From assembly GCF_000688255.1 (NCBI RefSeq), contig NZ_JHYS01000010.1, forward strand, positions 1-64,000: a stretch of DNA of 64,000 bases, given 5' to 3'. Source of the DNA: Simplicispira psychrophila DSM 11588 (GTDB lineage: Bacteria > Pseudomonadota > Gammaproteobacteria > Burkholderiales > Burkholderiaceae_C). The position numbers and the translations under genes were made by a program. The notes under the pieces were generated by a model. That model was not told the DNA's origin and made no database searches. It saw only the letters and a program-made list of their open reading frames with translations. Positions 8,196-17,061 of this stretch are shown one piece after another; position 1 is the stretch's first letter, and the number at the start of each line of letters is the position of its first letter.

Positions 8196-9118
8196 GCGAA
8201 TCCAGCAGAACGCAGGCGCTGGACGACAAGCCGCAATGGATGCAGCGCAAGGAGCGCGGCAGTTTTTTCCTGCTCCAGCTGATGCGCCGCATTTCCCTGG
8301 CTTTTGGGCGCCGCCTGTCACGCCCCGTGGTCTATGGCATAGCCCTGTATTTTTTGTTGGCCGCGCCTGCTGTACGCAAGACCTCGCGCAGTTACCTGAA
8401 GCGGGTCTTGCAGCGCCGCGCCACCTGGGGCGATTTGTACCGGCATATCCTGGCGTTTGCCAGCACCATCCATGACCGCTTCTACCTGCTCAACGACCAA
8501 GCGGATCTGTTTAACATCCAAGTATTTGGTGCAGGACCGATCGCGGAGCACCATGAAAAGGGCCAAGGCCTATTGCTGTTTGGTGCGCACATGGGCAGCT
8601 TTGAAGTCTTGCTCGCGCATAGCCGCAACAACCATTTCAACTCCTGCGTAGCGATGTACCCAGAAAATGCCCGCCAACTCAACCGCGCGCTGGCCGCCAT
8701 CAATCCCCAAGCCATCGCCGACATCATCCCCCTGGGCCAGATCGACTCCATGCTTGCCATCCACCACAAACTGAACCACAGCGCCATGGTCGGCGTCCTG
8801 GCCGACCGCGCTGCCGGGCCAGACCAATACCTCAGTCTGCCGTTTTTGGGGGCACCTGCACGTTTCCCGACCGGCCCCTTTCGCATGGCCGCCATGCTGG
8901 GGCAGCCCGTCTATTTCATGACAGGGCGCTATTGCGGTGGCAATCGCTATGAGGTGCACTTTGAGCCGTTGGCCGATTTCACCGGAGTCGCGCGCAGCCA
9001 ACGCGACACAGCGGTGCGTGACGCCTTGCAGCAATACGTCGCCACACTGGAGCGGCACTGCAAGGCAGCGCCCTACAACTGGTTCAATTTTTTCGATTTC
9101 TGGGAACCGGCCACATGA
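8192..9118 (+). CDS. LpxL/HtrB-type lipid acyltransferase (COG4261, ApeB-like)
   Basis: 308 residues. The acyltransferase motif GAHMGSFE gives His133 and Glu138 (the HxxxxD/E pair of the LABLAM family). A hydrophobic segment near residues 44-62 suggests membrane association. Its relatives in APE clusters are thought to join the polyene acid to a lipid or sugar-lipid acceptor. It could in principle be a lipid A acyltransferase, but its embedding between dehydratase and exporter with 4-base overlaps on both sides fixes it to the pigment pathway. Confidence 0.88.
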   Translation: MSESSRTQALDDKPQWMQRKERGSFFLLQLMRRISLAFGRRLSRPVVYGIALYFLLAAPAVRKTSRSYLKRVLQRRATWGDLYRHILAFASTIHDRFYLLNDQADLFNIQVFGAGPIAEHHEKGQGLLLFGAHMGSFEVLLAHSRNNHFNSCVAMYPENARQLNRALAAINPQAIADIIPLGQIDSMLAIHHKLNHSAMVGVLADRAAGPDQYLSLPFLGAPARFPTGPFRMAAMLGQPVYFMTGRYCGGNRYEVHFEPLADFTGVARSQRDTAVRDALQQYVATLERHCKAAPYNWFNFFDFWEPAT

Positions 9119-11469
9119 CCCCAAAACACCGTGCACTGCCGGTGGCCCTCTGGCTTGCCGGCATGCTGGCCTGCCTTTTTGTCATCGTGCAAACCCACTT
9201 TGTGGCGGATTTGTCGGCCTTCATGCCGCGCACGCCCAATGCACGCCAGCAACTGCTGATCGACCAGCTGCACGATGGCGCTGTGGCGCGATTGATGATG
9301 ATGGGCATTGAAGGGGGTGACGCGGCCGAACGCGCGCGCCTGTCCCGCGCTCTGGCCCAAGAGCTGCAAAAAACCGAGCTATTTGTGGCCGTGCAAAACG
9401 GACAAGAAGAAACCCAGGAGCACGACCGGGCCTATTTCTTCGACAACCGCTACCTGCTCAGCCCGGCGGTCACTCCCGAGCACTTTGAAGTACAAGGCCT
9501 GCACGCAGCCATCAGCAGTTCCATCGACGCGCTTTCTGGCGACGCAGGAATGAGCCTCAAGCGCCTGTTTCCACGCGATCCCACCGGCGAAACCCTGAAC
9601 CTGCTGGAGCAGTTTTCTGGCCTGAACCAACCGCAGACGGTGGACGGTGCCTGGGCCTCGCGCGACGGCCAACGCGCCTTGCTGCTGGCCTTTACCCGCG
9701 CGGCCGGGTCGGACACCGACGCACAAGCCCAGGCGGTAGACACAACACGCGCCCTCTTTAACATGCTGCCGGGACGCAGTGCAGATGCCCGTCTGGTACT
9801 GAGCGGCGCGGGCGTGTCCTCGGCAGCCTCGCGCAGCACCATTCAAAAAGAAGTCGGGCGCCTTGCCACCACCAGCTTGGTGCTGGTGGTCTGCCTGCTG
9901 CTAGCGGTGTACCGCTCACCGACGCTATTGGTGTTGAGTCTGCTACCCGTGCTGGCGGGGGTGGCGGTCGGCATTGCCGCCGTGAGCCTGGCCTTTGGTC
10001 AGGTACACGGCCTGACGCTGGGCTTTGGCACCACCTTGATCGGTGAAGCGGTGGATTTCTCCATCTACTTCTTCATCAACCGCAGCACCCAGCAGGCTTC
10101 CAGCAACTTTTGGCGCACCATCTGGCTGGGCGTGCTGACCTCCATTGCCGGCTTTGCGGCCCTCTTGAGCTCCAGCTTTCCCGGCCTGGCCCAGTTGGGT
10201 CTGTATTCCATCAGCGGCCTGATCGCCGCCGTACTCGTCACCCGCTACGTGCTGCCGGCGCTGACGCCGCAGCGCTTGACCCTGCGTGATCTCAGCCAGA
10301 TGGCTACCCAACTGGACGATGGCATCGGACGCGCCGCCACGCTGCGCTGGCCGGCAGCGGTGCTGGCGCTGGCGGCTTGCGGCTCGGTGCTGCTACACAA
10401 CGGCAGCATCTGGAACAGCCAGCTCTCTGGCCTCAATCCCATTCCGAAGTCTGAACAACAAGCAGACGAGCAACTGCGCGCCGATCTGGGCGGGGCCGAT
10501 ACGCGCTACATCATGGCGCTAACAGCGCCGGATCAGGAGGCCGCACTGCAACAAGCCGAGCGCGCTGGCGCCGTGCTGCAAGAGTTGGTGAAACAGAAAA
10601 TGCTCGCCGGGTTCAACTCACCCGCCACGGTGCTGCCCAGCATGGCGCTGCAACGTGCCAGACAAGCCGCCTTGCCCGACGTGGCACAGGCACCTGTTCG
10701 ATTACAGCAAGCCCTGCACGGCTTGCCCGTCCGGGCCGAGCGCCTGGATGGGTTTCTGACCGACCTCCAAACGGCACGCCAACGCCCGCCGTTACTGCGC
10801 AAGGATCTGGACGGCACCTCCGCCGTGCTGATGGTGGACGCCATGCTGATTCCACGCGCGGCTGACTACCTGGTGCTGATGCCCTTGCGCCCCATGGCCA
10901 ATGGCCCGTGGGCAGACCACATTCCGCTAGACGTAGTGCATGGCGCACTGCGCGCCAAGGGTCTGAGCAATGCCGTAGTGATCGACATGCTGGAAGAATC
11001 CAGCAGCCTGTTTGATGGTTACCGCCATGAAGCCCTGTGGCTTGCGGGCTTGGGCTGTCTGTGCATTCTGGCGCTGTTGATGGTGTCGCTCCGCTCCTGG
11101 CTGCGCACCCTCCGGGTGGTTGCGCCAGTGGCTTGTGCCGTGGTGTGCGTGACGGCAGCCCTCCTGCTCCAAGGCACCCAACTCACCATCCTGCATCTGG
11201 TGGGCTTGCTGCTGGTGGTGGCCGTCGGGTCCAACTACGCCCTGTTCTTTGACCGGGGCGCACAAACCGGCAGTATCCACTACCGCCAGCAGACACAAGT
11301 TTCTCTGGTCGTTGCGAACCTGACTTCCGTGGGCAGTTTTGGCGTCCTGGGTCTGTCCAAAGTCCCAGTGCTGGCTGCCATCGGCAGCACCGTGGCACCG
11401 GGTGCCTTTCTGGCCTTGGTCTTTGCAGCCATCTTCACGCGGGAGCATGTGGATGCGCACACGCACTGA
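9115..11469 (+). CDS. MMPL/RND-family exporter (COG4258, ApeM-like)
   Basis: 784 residues, with one N-terminal membrane segment, a large periplasmic loop, a block of about five segments (roughly residues 245-385), a second large loop, and a final block (roughly 640-780): the duplicated RND/MMPL layout. Members move lipids across the inner membrane using the proton gradient. As the only transporter in the cluster it is the expected exporter of the polyene lipid, perhaps handing it to the LolA-like protein. It overlaps its upstream neighbour by 4 bases and the downstream hydrolase by 17. Confidence 0.88.
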   Translation: MTPKHRALPVALWLAGMLACLFVIVQTHFVADLSAFMPRTPNARQQLLIDQLHDGAVARLMMMGIEGGDAAERARLSRALAQELQKTELFVAVQNGQEETQEHDRAYFFDNRYLLSPAVTPEHFEVQGLHAAISSSIDALSGDAGMSLKRLFPRDPTGETLNLLEQFSGLNQPQTVDGAWASRDGQRALLLAFTRAAGSDTDAQAQAVDTTRALFNMLPGRSADARLVLSGAGVSSAASRSTIQKEVGRLATTSLVLVVCLLLAVYRSPTLLVLSLLPVLAGVAVGIAAVSLAFGQVHGLTLGFGTTLIGEAVDFSIYFFINRSTQQASSNFWRTIWLGVLTSIAGFAALLSSSFPGLAQLGLYSISGLIAAVLVTRYVLPALTPQRLTLRDLSQMATQLDDGIGRAATLRWPAAVLALAACGSVLLHNGSIWNSQLSGLNPIPKSEQQADEQLRADLGGADTRYIMALTAPDQEAALQQAERAGAVLQELVKQKMLAGFNSPATVLPSMALQRARQAALPDVAQAPVRLQQALHGLPVRAERLDGFLTDLQTARQRPPLLRKDLDGTSAVLMVDAMLIPRAADYLVLMPLRPMANGPWADHIPLDVVHGALRAKGLSNAVVIDMLEESSSLFDGYRHEALWLAGLGCLCILALLMVSLRSWLRTLRVVAPVACAVVCVTAALLLQGTQLTILHLVGLLLVVAVGSNYALFFDRGAQTGSIHYRQQTQVSLVVANLTSVGSFGVLGLSKVPVLAAIGSTVAPGAFLALVFAAIFTREHVDAHTH

Positions 11470-12175
11470 TCTGTACGCCGTCCCCCAGCGCAGCGAGACG
11501 CTGTTGGTGCTGCTGCCCCCCGCTTTATCCAGCATTGACGACTTTGACGCGCAAGGTTTTGTCAGCGCCGTACGCCAGCGCGATCTACCGGTGGATCTGC
11601 TGCTGGCAGATGTCACGGCGCAGCAGGTGCTCAACAGCAGCGTGGTGTCTAAGCTTCATTCCGAGGTTTTACAACCCGCACGCGCCAACGGCTACCGCGC
11701 GATCTGGCTGGCCGGCATTTCCCTAGGTGCCTTCAATGCCCTGTACTGCGCCGCCAGCCACGCAGACCAGCTGGCCGGCCTTTATTTGATGGCCCCTTAC
11801 ACCGGCACCGGGGATGTGCTGGCGGAGATTAGGGCCGCCGGCGGCGCAGCCCAGTGGTGTCAAAAGCAGCCATCGCACCAGGATGAACGTACCTGGTGGC
11901 AATGGCTGGGCCAGGAGTCGCTGAAAGCACAGTGGCCCACCCCGGTGTATTTCGCTACGGGCGATACGGACCGATTTCTGAGCGGTCAGCGTCTGCTCGC
12001 AGATTTACTGCCCCCAGAGCGCGTTCGCCTACTTCCTGGCAGCCACCAATGGCCGACTTGGAAGACGCTGTGGGAAGACTGGCTCGATAACGGCCCACTG
12101 GCCTGCAGACCGCAACCAAGACGGTTCAGGACACTGCCGGACCAGCCAGATGACTTACAGCAACCCCTACAATAA
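11453..12175 (+). CDS. alpha/beta hydrolase of the APE operon
   Basis: 240 residues from ATG 11453, which lies inside the end of the exporter gene. The nucleophile elbow is GISLGAF (Ser about residue 87), a GxSxG site. A later Asp in TGDTDRF and the His in LPGSHQWPTW complete a plausible triad. No signal peptide is visible, so it is probably cytoplasmic. Standard APE clusters carry a hotdog thioesterase (ApeK); I find none here, so this hydrolase may release or edit acyl-ACPs instead (inference). The N-terminus is the least certain part. Confidence 0.75.
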   Translation: MRTRTDLYAVPQRSETLLVLLPPALSSIDDFDAQGFVSAVRQRDLPVDLLLADVTAQQVLNSSVVSKLHSEVLQPARANGYRAIWLAGISLGAFNALYCAASHADQLAGLYLMAPYTGTGDVLAEIRAAGGAAQWCQKQPSHQDERTWWQWLGQESLKAQWPTPVYFATGDTDRFLSGQRLLADLLPPERVRLLPGSHQWPTWKTLWEDWLDNGPLACRPQPRRFRTLPDQPDDLQQPLQ

Positions 12176-12208
12176 TTAACAAAACCCATCAACAAAGAGA
12201 AGACAAAA

Positions 12209-12685
12209 ATGTCCATGGCCCACACACACAGACAATGGTTGATCGGCTTGTTGCTGGGCGCCTGCGCAATGGCGTCTGCAGTAGCGGCAGACGAAATGGA
12301 TAGCCCTGTCTACAGCTGCCTGAAAGCCTGGGGCAAGCATCCTTTTGGCAAAAATCCGGAATACAAAACACTGTCCACCTCGGTCAAGGTGTTTGGCATC
12401 GGCCATGACACTGTCGATGCTGAGCCGACAAACAGTCCCGCCTTGGTACTGGTCAATCCCAGCGTCAACGTCGCAGGGGGCTCGGAGATTCAGGTGCTCA
12501 ACCCTTATGGCTGGTACTGTTTTCGCACCACGGTCAGCGTGATGGGTGGCTTGACCATCAAAGCGCATTGCAAATCGCACTTGGCAACGACTTCAGGTGA
12601 CGTGCTGGAGGTCGGCAATGGCGAAGGCGACAAGGGTGTCACGGTCATGGGATCGACGCAAGTGGAACGCGTTGGGTGTGATTAA
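12209..12685 (+). CDS. secreted small protein of unknown function in APE operon
   Basis: 158 residues with a clear signal peptide: basic start, hydrophobic core LIGLLLGACAMASA, and cleavage after an AVA-A-type site near residue 27. The mature part has four Cys (in YSCLKAW, WYCFRTT, AHCKSH and the C-terminal VGCD), enough for two disulfides. A possible SD (gaagagaag-like, 12196-12203) precedes the ATG. I do not recognise a domain. It sits where APE clusters sometimes carry an outer-membrane lipoprotein, but there is no lipobox here. Only 6 bases separate it from the next gene. Confidence 0.75.
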   Translation: MSMAHTHRQWLIGLLLGACAMASAVAADEMDSPVYSCLKAWGKHPFGKNPEYKTLSTSVKVFGIGHDTVDAEPTNSPALVLVNPSVNVAGGSEIQVLNPYGWYCFRTTVSVMGGLTIKAHCKSHLATTSGDVLEVGNGEGDKGVTVMGSTQVERVGCD

Positions 12686-12691
12686 TCCTGC

Positions 12692-13492
12692 ATGACAACG
12701 CAAAACATCTACTTGGACGGCGTAGGCCTGTGGGGGCCCGGCCTGACGGGCTGGGAGCAGTCCTGTGACGTGTTGACAGGGCGCCAGCCTTATGTGGCCG
12801 CGCCGACAACACTGCCTACCGTAGAAAAACTCCCCCCCGCCGAACGCCGGCGGGTGGGTGTTCCGGTAAAGCTGTCCCTGGCTATCGGCTGGGAGGCGGC
12901 ACGCCATGCAGGAGCTGATTTGGCTCACTTGGCCACCGTGTTCTCCTCAACGGAAGGGGACTGTGACAACGCCCATGCCATTCTGGAAACCCTGGCATCC
13001 GACAACCGTGCCTTGTCTCCGACGCGCTTTCACAATTCGGTGCACAACGCAGCGTCCGGTTATTGGGGCATTGCCACCGGCAGCATGCAGCCCAGCACCA
13101 GCCTGAGCGCCTACGACGCCACCTTTGCTGCCGGCCTGCTGGAAGCAGTCACCCAAGCCCGCAGCAGCGGTCAACCTTGTCTTCTGCTGGCCTATGACAC
13201 CGCGTTTCCGCAGCCCCTGCAAAGCCTGCGCCCCATCCCTGCCGCCATGGGCGTGGCCTTGGTCATCAACCCACACCAGACTCCGTCCACCCGTGCACTG
13301 CTCAAACTGACCCTGAGCGATGCGCCCGCAACGCACATGCCACAGGATGACTTGGAGCAATTGCGCCAAAGCATTCCAGCGGCACGCAGCCTGCCTTTGC
13401 TGGCGCTGCTGGCGCAAGCGCGCAGTGGATCGGTGGTACTGGAGTATCTGGACAAGCTACGACTGAACATCGAAGTTTGCAGCGTCACCTGA
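12692..13492 (+). CDS. ketosynthase-like chain length factor, catalytic Cys absent (ApeC-like)
   Basis: 266 residues, related to the N-terminal ketosynthase half (Ketoacyl-synt_2). The normal nucleophile position reads LSAYDATFA, with Asp142 where an active ketosynthase has Cys, and the C-terminal half with the catalytic His residues is missing. Such inactive partners act as chain-length factors in heterodimers with an active KS; in aryl polyene clusters ApeC pairs with ApeO. The most likely partners here are the KS proteins at 17834 or 19624 (inference). It is followed 14 bases later by the ketoreductase. Confidence 0.82.
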   Translation: MTTQNIYLDGVGLWGPGLTGWEQSCDVLTGRQPYVAAPTTLPTVEKLPPAERRRVGVPVKLSLAIGWEAARHAGADLAHLATVFSSTEGDCDNAHAILETLASDNRALSPTRFHNSVHNAASGYWGIATGSMQPSTSLSAYDATFAAGLLEAVTQARSSGQPCLLLAYDTAFPQPLQSLRPIPAAMGVALVINPHQTPSTRALLKLTLSDAPATHMPQDDLEQLRQSIPAARSLPLLALLAQARSGSVVLEYLDKLRLNIEVCSVT

Positions 13493-13506
13493 CATTTGAA
13501 ATAACC

Positions 13507-14232
13507 ATGCAGATGAAACGCGCCTTGGTCACCGGTGGCAGTGGCGCCATCGGGGCTGCCATCTGCCGCCGCCTCGCCGCCGATGGCCTGCATGTGGTGA
13601 TCCACGCCCACCACAATCTGGCCAGCGCCCAAAATCTGTGCGCCGAATTGCGTGACAGCGGTGGCTCGGCAGAGGCGATTCAGTTTGACGTAGCCGATGG
13701 CGACGCCACCCAGATCGCACTGGAGGCGCTGCTGGAAAGCGGGCCGATCCAGGTGCTGGTAAACAACGCTGGCATCCACGATGACGCCGTTTTTCCGGGC
13801 ATGCAGCGCCAGCAATGGCGCCGCGTGATCGACGTGTCTCTGCATGGATTTTTTAACGTCACGCAGCCGCTATCGATGCCCATGATCCGTACCCGCTGGG
13901 GGCGCATCATCAGCGTGTCTTCGGTTGCTGGCATCACCGGCAACCGGGGCCAGACCAACTACGCCGCCGCCAAAGGCGCGCTGCACGCGGCCAGCAAGTC
14001 GCTGGCTTTGGAGCTGGCCACACGCGGCGTGACCGTGAATGTGGTCGCTCCCGGCGTCATCAGCTCAGACATGACCAAAGCTCTCTTTGACAAGGATGCC
14101 ATTGCCAATTTGGTGCCGATGAAACGCGCTGGCAAGCCAGAAGAAGTGGCCGCGCTGGTGGGGTTTCTGGCCTCGGACAACGCGGCTTACATCACCGGCC
14201 AGGTCATCTCCGTCAATGGCGGCATGGCCTAA
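13507..14232 (+). CDS. 3-ketoacyl-ACP reductase (FabG-like, ApeQ)
   Basis: 241-residue short-chain dehydrogenase. The NADPH loop is TGGSGAIG (residues 9-16), NNAG at 86-89, catalytic Ser in SVSSVAG (138-139), and Tyr152 with Lys156 in NYAAAKGAL. The C-terminal SVNGGMA end is typical of FabG. It reduces the 3-ketoacyl-ACP made by the ketosynthases before dehydration. ATG 13507 is chosen; ATG 13513 is nearly as good. It overlaps the following acyltransferase gene if that one starts at 14216. Confidence 0.93.
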   Translation: MQMKRALVTGGSGAIGAAICRRLAADGLHVVIHAHHNLASAQNLCAELRDSGGSAEAIQFDVADGDATQIALEALLESGPIQVLVNNAGIHDDAVFPGMQRQQWRRVIDVSLHGFFNVTQPLSMPMIRTRWGRIISVSSVAGITGNRGQTNYAAAKGALHAASKSLALELATRGVTVNVVAPGVISSDMTKALFDKDAIANLVPMKRAGKPEEVAALVGFLASDNAAYITGQVISVNGGMA

Positions 14233-15415
14233 CCTGCCCTCTTTTCCTCTTTGCATGTTGCCTCCGCACCTGAACCGCACACACCTGCGTACCGTCGATC
14301 ACCCCTCTGAATTTGCCGACTGTCGTGACCAGTTTTTGACCACTCCACTGGCCAACAGTCTGTTGCGCTGGTGCTTTCCGGGCCTTTCCCGACAGGCTGT
14401 CATCGCACAGACGAAGAAACTGCTACGCACGGAAGACTTCCAGTTCGACTATGTCCAGCCGATGTTGCAGCGCGTGCTGCACGAAACCTCGCAGGGTTTG
14501 AGCATTTCCGGCCTGGACCAGCTCCCCACCGACCGTAAATTTTTATTCATCTCCAACCACCGCTGCATCGTCACCGACGCTGCGCTGGTCGCACTGAAGC
14601 TGCTGTCCAGCGGCCGAGGCACCTGCAAAGTGTGTGTGGGCGACAACCTGATGAGCACTGCCGGCGTGTCAGAACTCATGCTGCTGCTCAATGGCGTGGT
14701 GATCAAGCGCAGCGGCACCCGCCGCGATGTCTACGCCAGCGCCAAGCAGGTGTCTGCCTACTTGGCTCAGCAGATTGAAGAACAGCGTTACTCCATCTGG
14801 CTGTCGCAAAGCCCCGGACGCACCAAAAATGGCAACGACCGCACCGACCCGGCCATCATCAAGATGCTGGGCTTGGCGGGCACCGGCAACCATGCTGATT
14901 TTGAAAAACTGCACATCGTTCCTGTCGCCATTTCCTACGAATTTGAGCCCTGCGCCACCTACAAGGGGCGCGAGACGCTACTAAAACAAGAGCATGGGGC
15001 CTACCACAAGGCCCCTGGGGAAGATCTGGCACAAATCCACAGCAGCCTGACCGCCGATAAGGGCCGTGTTCACCTGGCCTTCGGCGAAGAAATCCGCCTG
15101 AATGGCTCTGCAGGGGAAGACGCCGTGCAAGAAGTCGCAGACCAAGTCGATGCGCAAATCTGGCGCCTCTATCGCTCCTGGGAAAGCAACCAGATAGCCC
15201 ACGCCTTGCTGACCCCGGGCAGCCACGATCTAGACACGCCCTACGCCAAATTCTTCTTGGAAATGATCGCAAGCCAAGTTGCCGAATTGACTGCCATGGG
15301 CCTGCCCAGCGCCCCAGCGCGCGAGGCGCTGCTGCAGCTGTATGCGCAACCGGTCTTCAACGCACAGCGTGCAGCCGCACTTCAGCCGGCCTCCAGATCG
15401 CAGGGCAAGGCGTAG
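14216..15415 (+). CDS. PlsC-like glycerol acyltransferase (APE cluster)
   Basis: 399 residues from 14216, or 386 from ATG 14255, which may be the true start since the first 13 residues look non-conserved. The acyltransferase site is SNHRCIVTD (His115 and Asp121, a five-residue spacing found in this branch), with a further block SPGRTKNGNDRTDP near residue 205. Expected to acylate a glycerol- or sugar-linked acceptor in the membrane. It is the third acyltransferase of the cluster. Its 3' end overlaps the converging methyltransferase gene by 34 bases. Confidence 0.8.
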   Translation: MAAWPNLPSFPLCMLPPHLNRTHLRTVDHPSEFADCRDQFLTTPLANSLLRWCFPGLSRQAVIAQTKKLLRTEDFQFDYVQPMLQRVLHETSQGLSISGLDQLPTDRKFLFISNHRCIVTDAALVALKLLSSGRGTCKVCVGDNLMSTAGVSELMLLLNGVVIKRSGTRRDVYASAKQVSAYLAQQIEEQRYSIWLSQSPGRTKNGNDRTDPAIIKMLGLAGTGNHADFEKLHIVPVAISYEFEPCATYKGRETLLKQEHGAYHKAPGEDLAQIHSSLTADKGRVHLAFGEEIRLNGSAGEDAVQEVADQVDAQIWRLYRSWESNQIAHALLTPGSHDLDTPYAKFFLEMIASQVAELTAMGLPSAPAREALLQLYAQPVFNAQRAAALQPASRSQGKA

Positions 15416-16257
15416 CCACTGAGCCTGAACCACTGCGCCAGACCACGAAAATCATCTTGCTGCTTGGCTGAAAGGCTGGCGAACGCAACCTTGGCGCGCA
15501 GCAACGCCTGCCGATCCACCGAGCGTCGAAACGCCGTCCTAAACACCACCATCAACGGCGCCAGCACTGTCGCATGGCGCTGTACGTCCGGCCCCAGCAA
15601 GGCCACGGCAGCAGTTAACTCCTCCACGCTGAATGCAGCTTGGAGGGAGTTGAAGTAATCCTCGGTAAATTGCACTGATTGCTGTAGATCATGGGCGAAG
15701 AAATGCTGGGTGCTGCGCAACTTGAGCCTCCCAAAATCCACCAGATAAAGGCGACCCTGCGGCTTCAAAACACGGCGAATCTCCTGCAGGGCGGCGCGCA
15801 AAGCAGCCTGATCCGGCAAATGGTGCAAAGACATGGTGCACATCACGCAGTCCATGCTGCCATCGGTCTGCCCCACCAAGCGTGTCATATCTCCCTGCAC
15901 CAGCGCCACGTTTTCAACCTGGGCACGCGCCAAATTTTGTTGCGCACACGCCAGCATGGCAGCAGAGGCATCCACACCGATAAATTGCACGCCAAGATTA
16001 AGACTGGCAATTTGCGCCAGCTGATGGGCTGGCCCACAGGCCAGATCCAGCACGCTATCGCCCGGCTGTAGCAGAGAGGTGATCTGCAAGGCGTTGTACA
16101 AATAGAGAAATGCCAAGGCCCCGTTCGTTTCTCCCGCCGCAGAAAAAGACGTGGTTTGCGCCACGCTTTCCATGACCAAATCCGGCTCCGGCACCCTGGG
16201 CTGTGAGTGCCACGCCAATCGCTCACGCAGAAGATGGATCAGAACGGGAACAGACAT
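15382..16257 (-). CDS. SAM-dependent methyltransferase (class I)
   Basis: 291 residues with the SAM-binding loop VLDLACGPAHQ (about 69-79), the acidic end of beta-2 in FIGVDAS, and MSLHHLPD as the motif IV/post-IV region. APE clusters commonly encode one methyltransferase that O- or C-methylates the aryl ring; that is the best guess for this one. It is on the minus strand with the glycosyltransferase, acyltransferase and a ketosynthase, and is last in that run. Its end overlaps the plus-strand acyltransferase by 34 bases (15382-15415). Confidence 0.87.
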   Translation of the reverse strand: MSVPVLIHLLRERLAWHSQPRVPEPDLVMESVAQTTSFSAAGETNGALAFLYLYNALQITSLLQPGDSVLDLACGPAHQLAQIASLNLGVQFIGVDASAAMLACAQQNLARAQVENVALVQGDMTRLVGQTDGSMDCVMCTMSLHHLPDQAALRAALQEIRRVLKPQGRLYLVDFGRLKLRSTQHFFAHDLQQSVQFTEDYFNSLQAAFSVEELTAAVALLGPDVQRHATVLAPLMVVFRTAFRRSVDRQALLRAKVAFASLSAKQQDDFRGLAQWFRLSGYALPCDLEAG

Positions 16258-16281
16258 AAACCTCGGTGCACTCGGGTCGAT

Positions 16282-17061
16282 TCAGATGCTTTTTTTTCTC
16301 ATCATGAGCGCCGGCAGGCGCCACAAGAACCCCAGCATCAAGCGGATATGCATCCAGGTCAGCAACAGGTTGTCGCGGCGGTAGTTGAAATGCGAGACGC
16401 CCCCTTCATGCGCTTGCAGGTACTTCACCGGCGCTGGCAAATTGATGGGCGGCACGCCCTCCCAGCACAGGCGCACCGCGGCCTCGGGGTCAAAATCGAA
16501 GCGGCGCATCCAGCGCTGGCCCTGCATCACGCGGCGCAGCGGCTCTACCGGATAGACGCGAAAACCATACAGCGAGTCACCAATCCCAGCCCATAAAGTT
16601 TCCAGATGGGCCCACCCATTCGACACCTTGCGGCCCCAGACCCGTAGCGCAGGGGCGCTGGCATCGAAGACCGGCACGCCCAGCACCATGGCCGCAGGCG
16701 TCGCCGCAGAGCACTGCATGAAGGACTCGATCAGGTTCGCCGGGTGCTGACCGTCGGAGTCCATGCACAAGGCATGGGTGAAGCCCTGCTGCGCCGCCTG
16801 ATCCAGCCCATGCAGCACGGCGGCGCCTTTACCCTGGTTCTGCGGTAGCACCCACACCCGCAAACCGTCATCGCGGGCGGCCATGTCCTGTAACACGGCA
16901 GTGGTGCCATCGGTACTGCCATCCACCACCACCCACACCGGATTCCAATGCGCGCGGGCCTGGGCTACGGTCTCATAGACCTTGGCGCCGGAGTTGTAGC
17001 TGGGAATCAGCACCAGATGGTTGGTGGAAGGCAAGGTGCGTTCAATGTGCTGGATATGCAT
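16282..17061 (-). CDS. family 2 glycosyltransferase
   Basis: 259 residues, GT-A fold. The nucleotide-sugar site starts LVLIPSYNSG, and the metal motif is CMDSDGQHP (Asp-x-Asp type, about residues 97-105) as in dolichyl-phosphate mannose synthase relatives. A WMRRFDFDPEAAVR stretch lies in the acceptor region. A hydrophobic, basic C-terminus (LMLGFLWRLPALMMRKKS) may sit on the membrane. In APE clusters the equivalent enzyme is thought to add a sugar to the polyene lipid. Its first codon overlaps the last base of the upstream acyltransferase gene. Confidence 0.86.
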   Translation of the reverse strand: MHIQHIERTLPSTNHLVLIPSYNSGAKVYETVAQARAHWNPVWVVVDGSTDGTTAVLQDMAARDDGLRVWVLPQNQGKGAAVLHGLDQAAQQGFTHALCMDSDGQHPANLIESFMQCSAATPAAMVLGVPVFDASAPALRVWGRKVSNGWAHLETLWAGIGDSLYGFRVYPVEPLRRVMQGQRWMRRFDFDPEAAVRLCWEGVPPINLPAPVKYLQAHEGGVSHFNYRRDNLLLTWMHIRLMLGFLWRLPALMMRKKSI

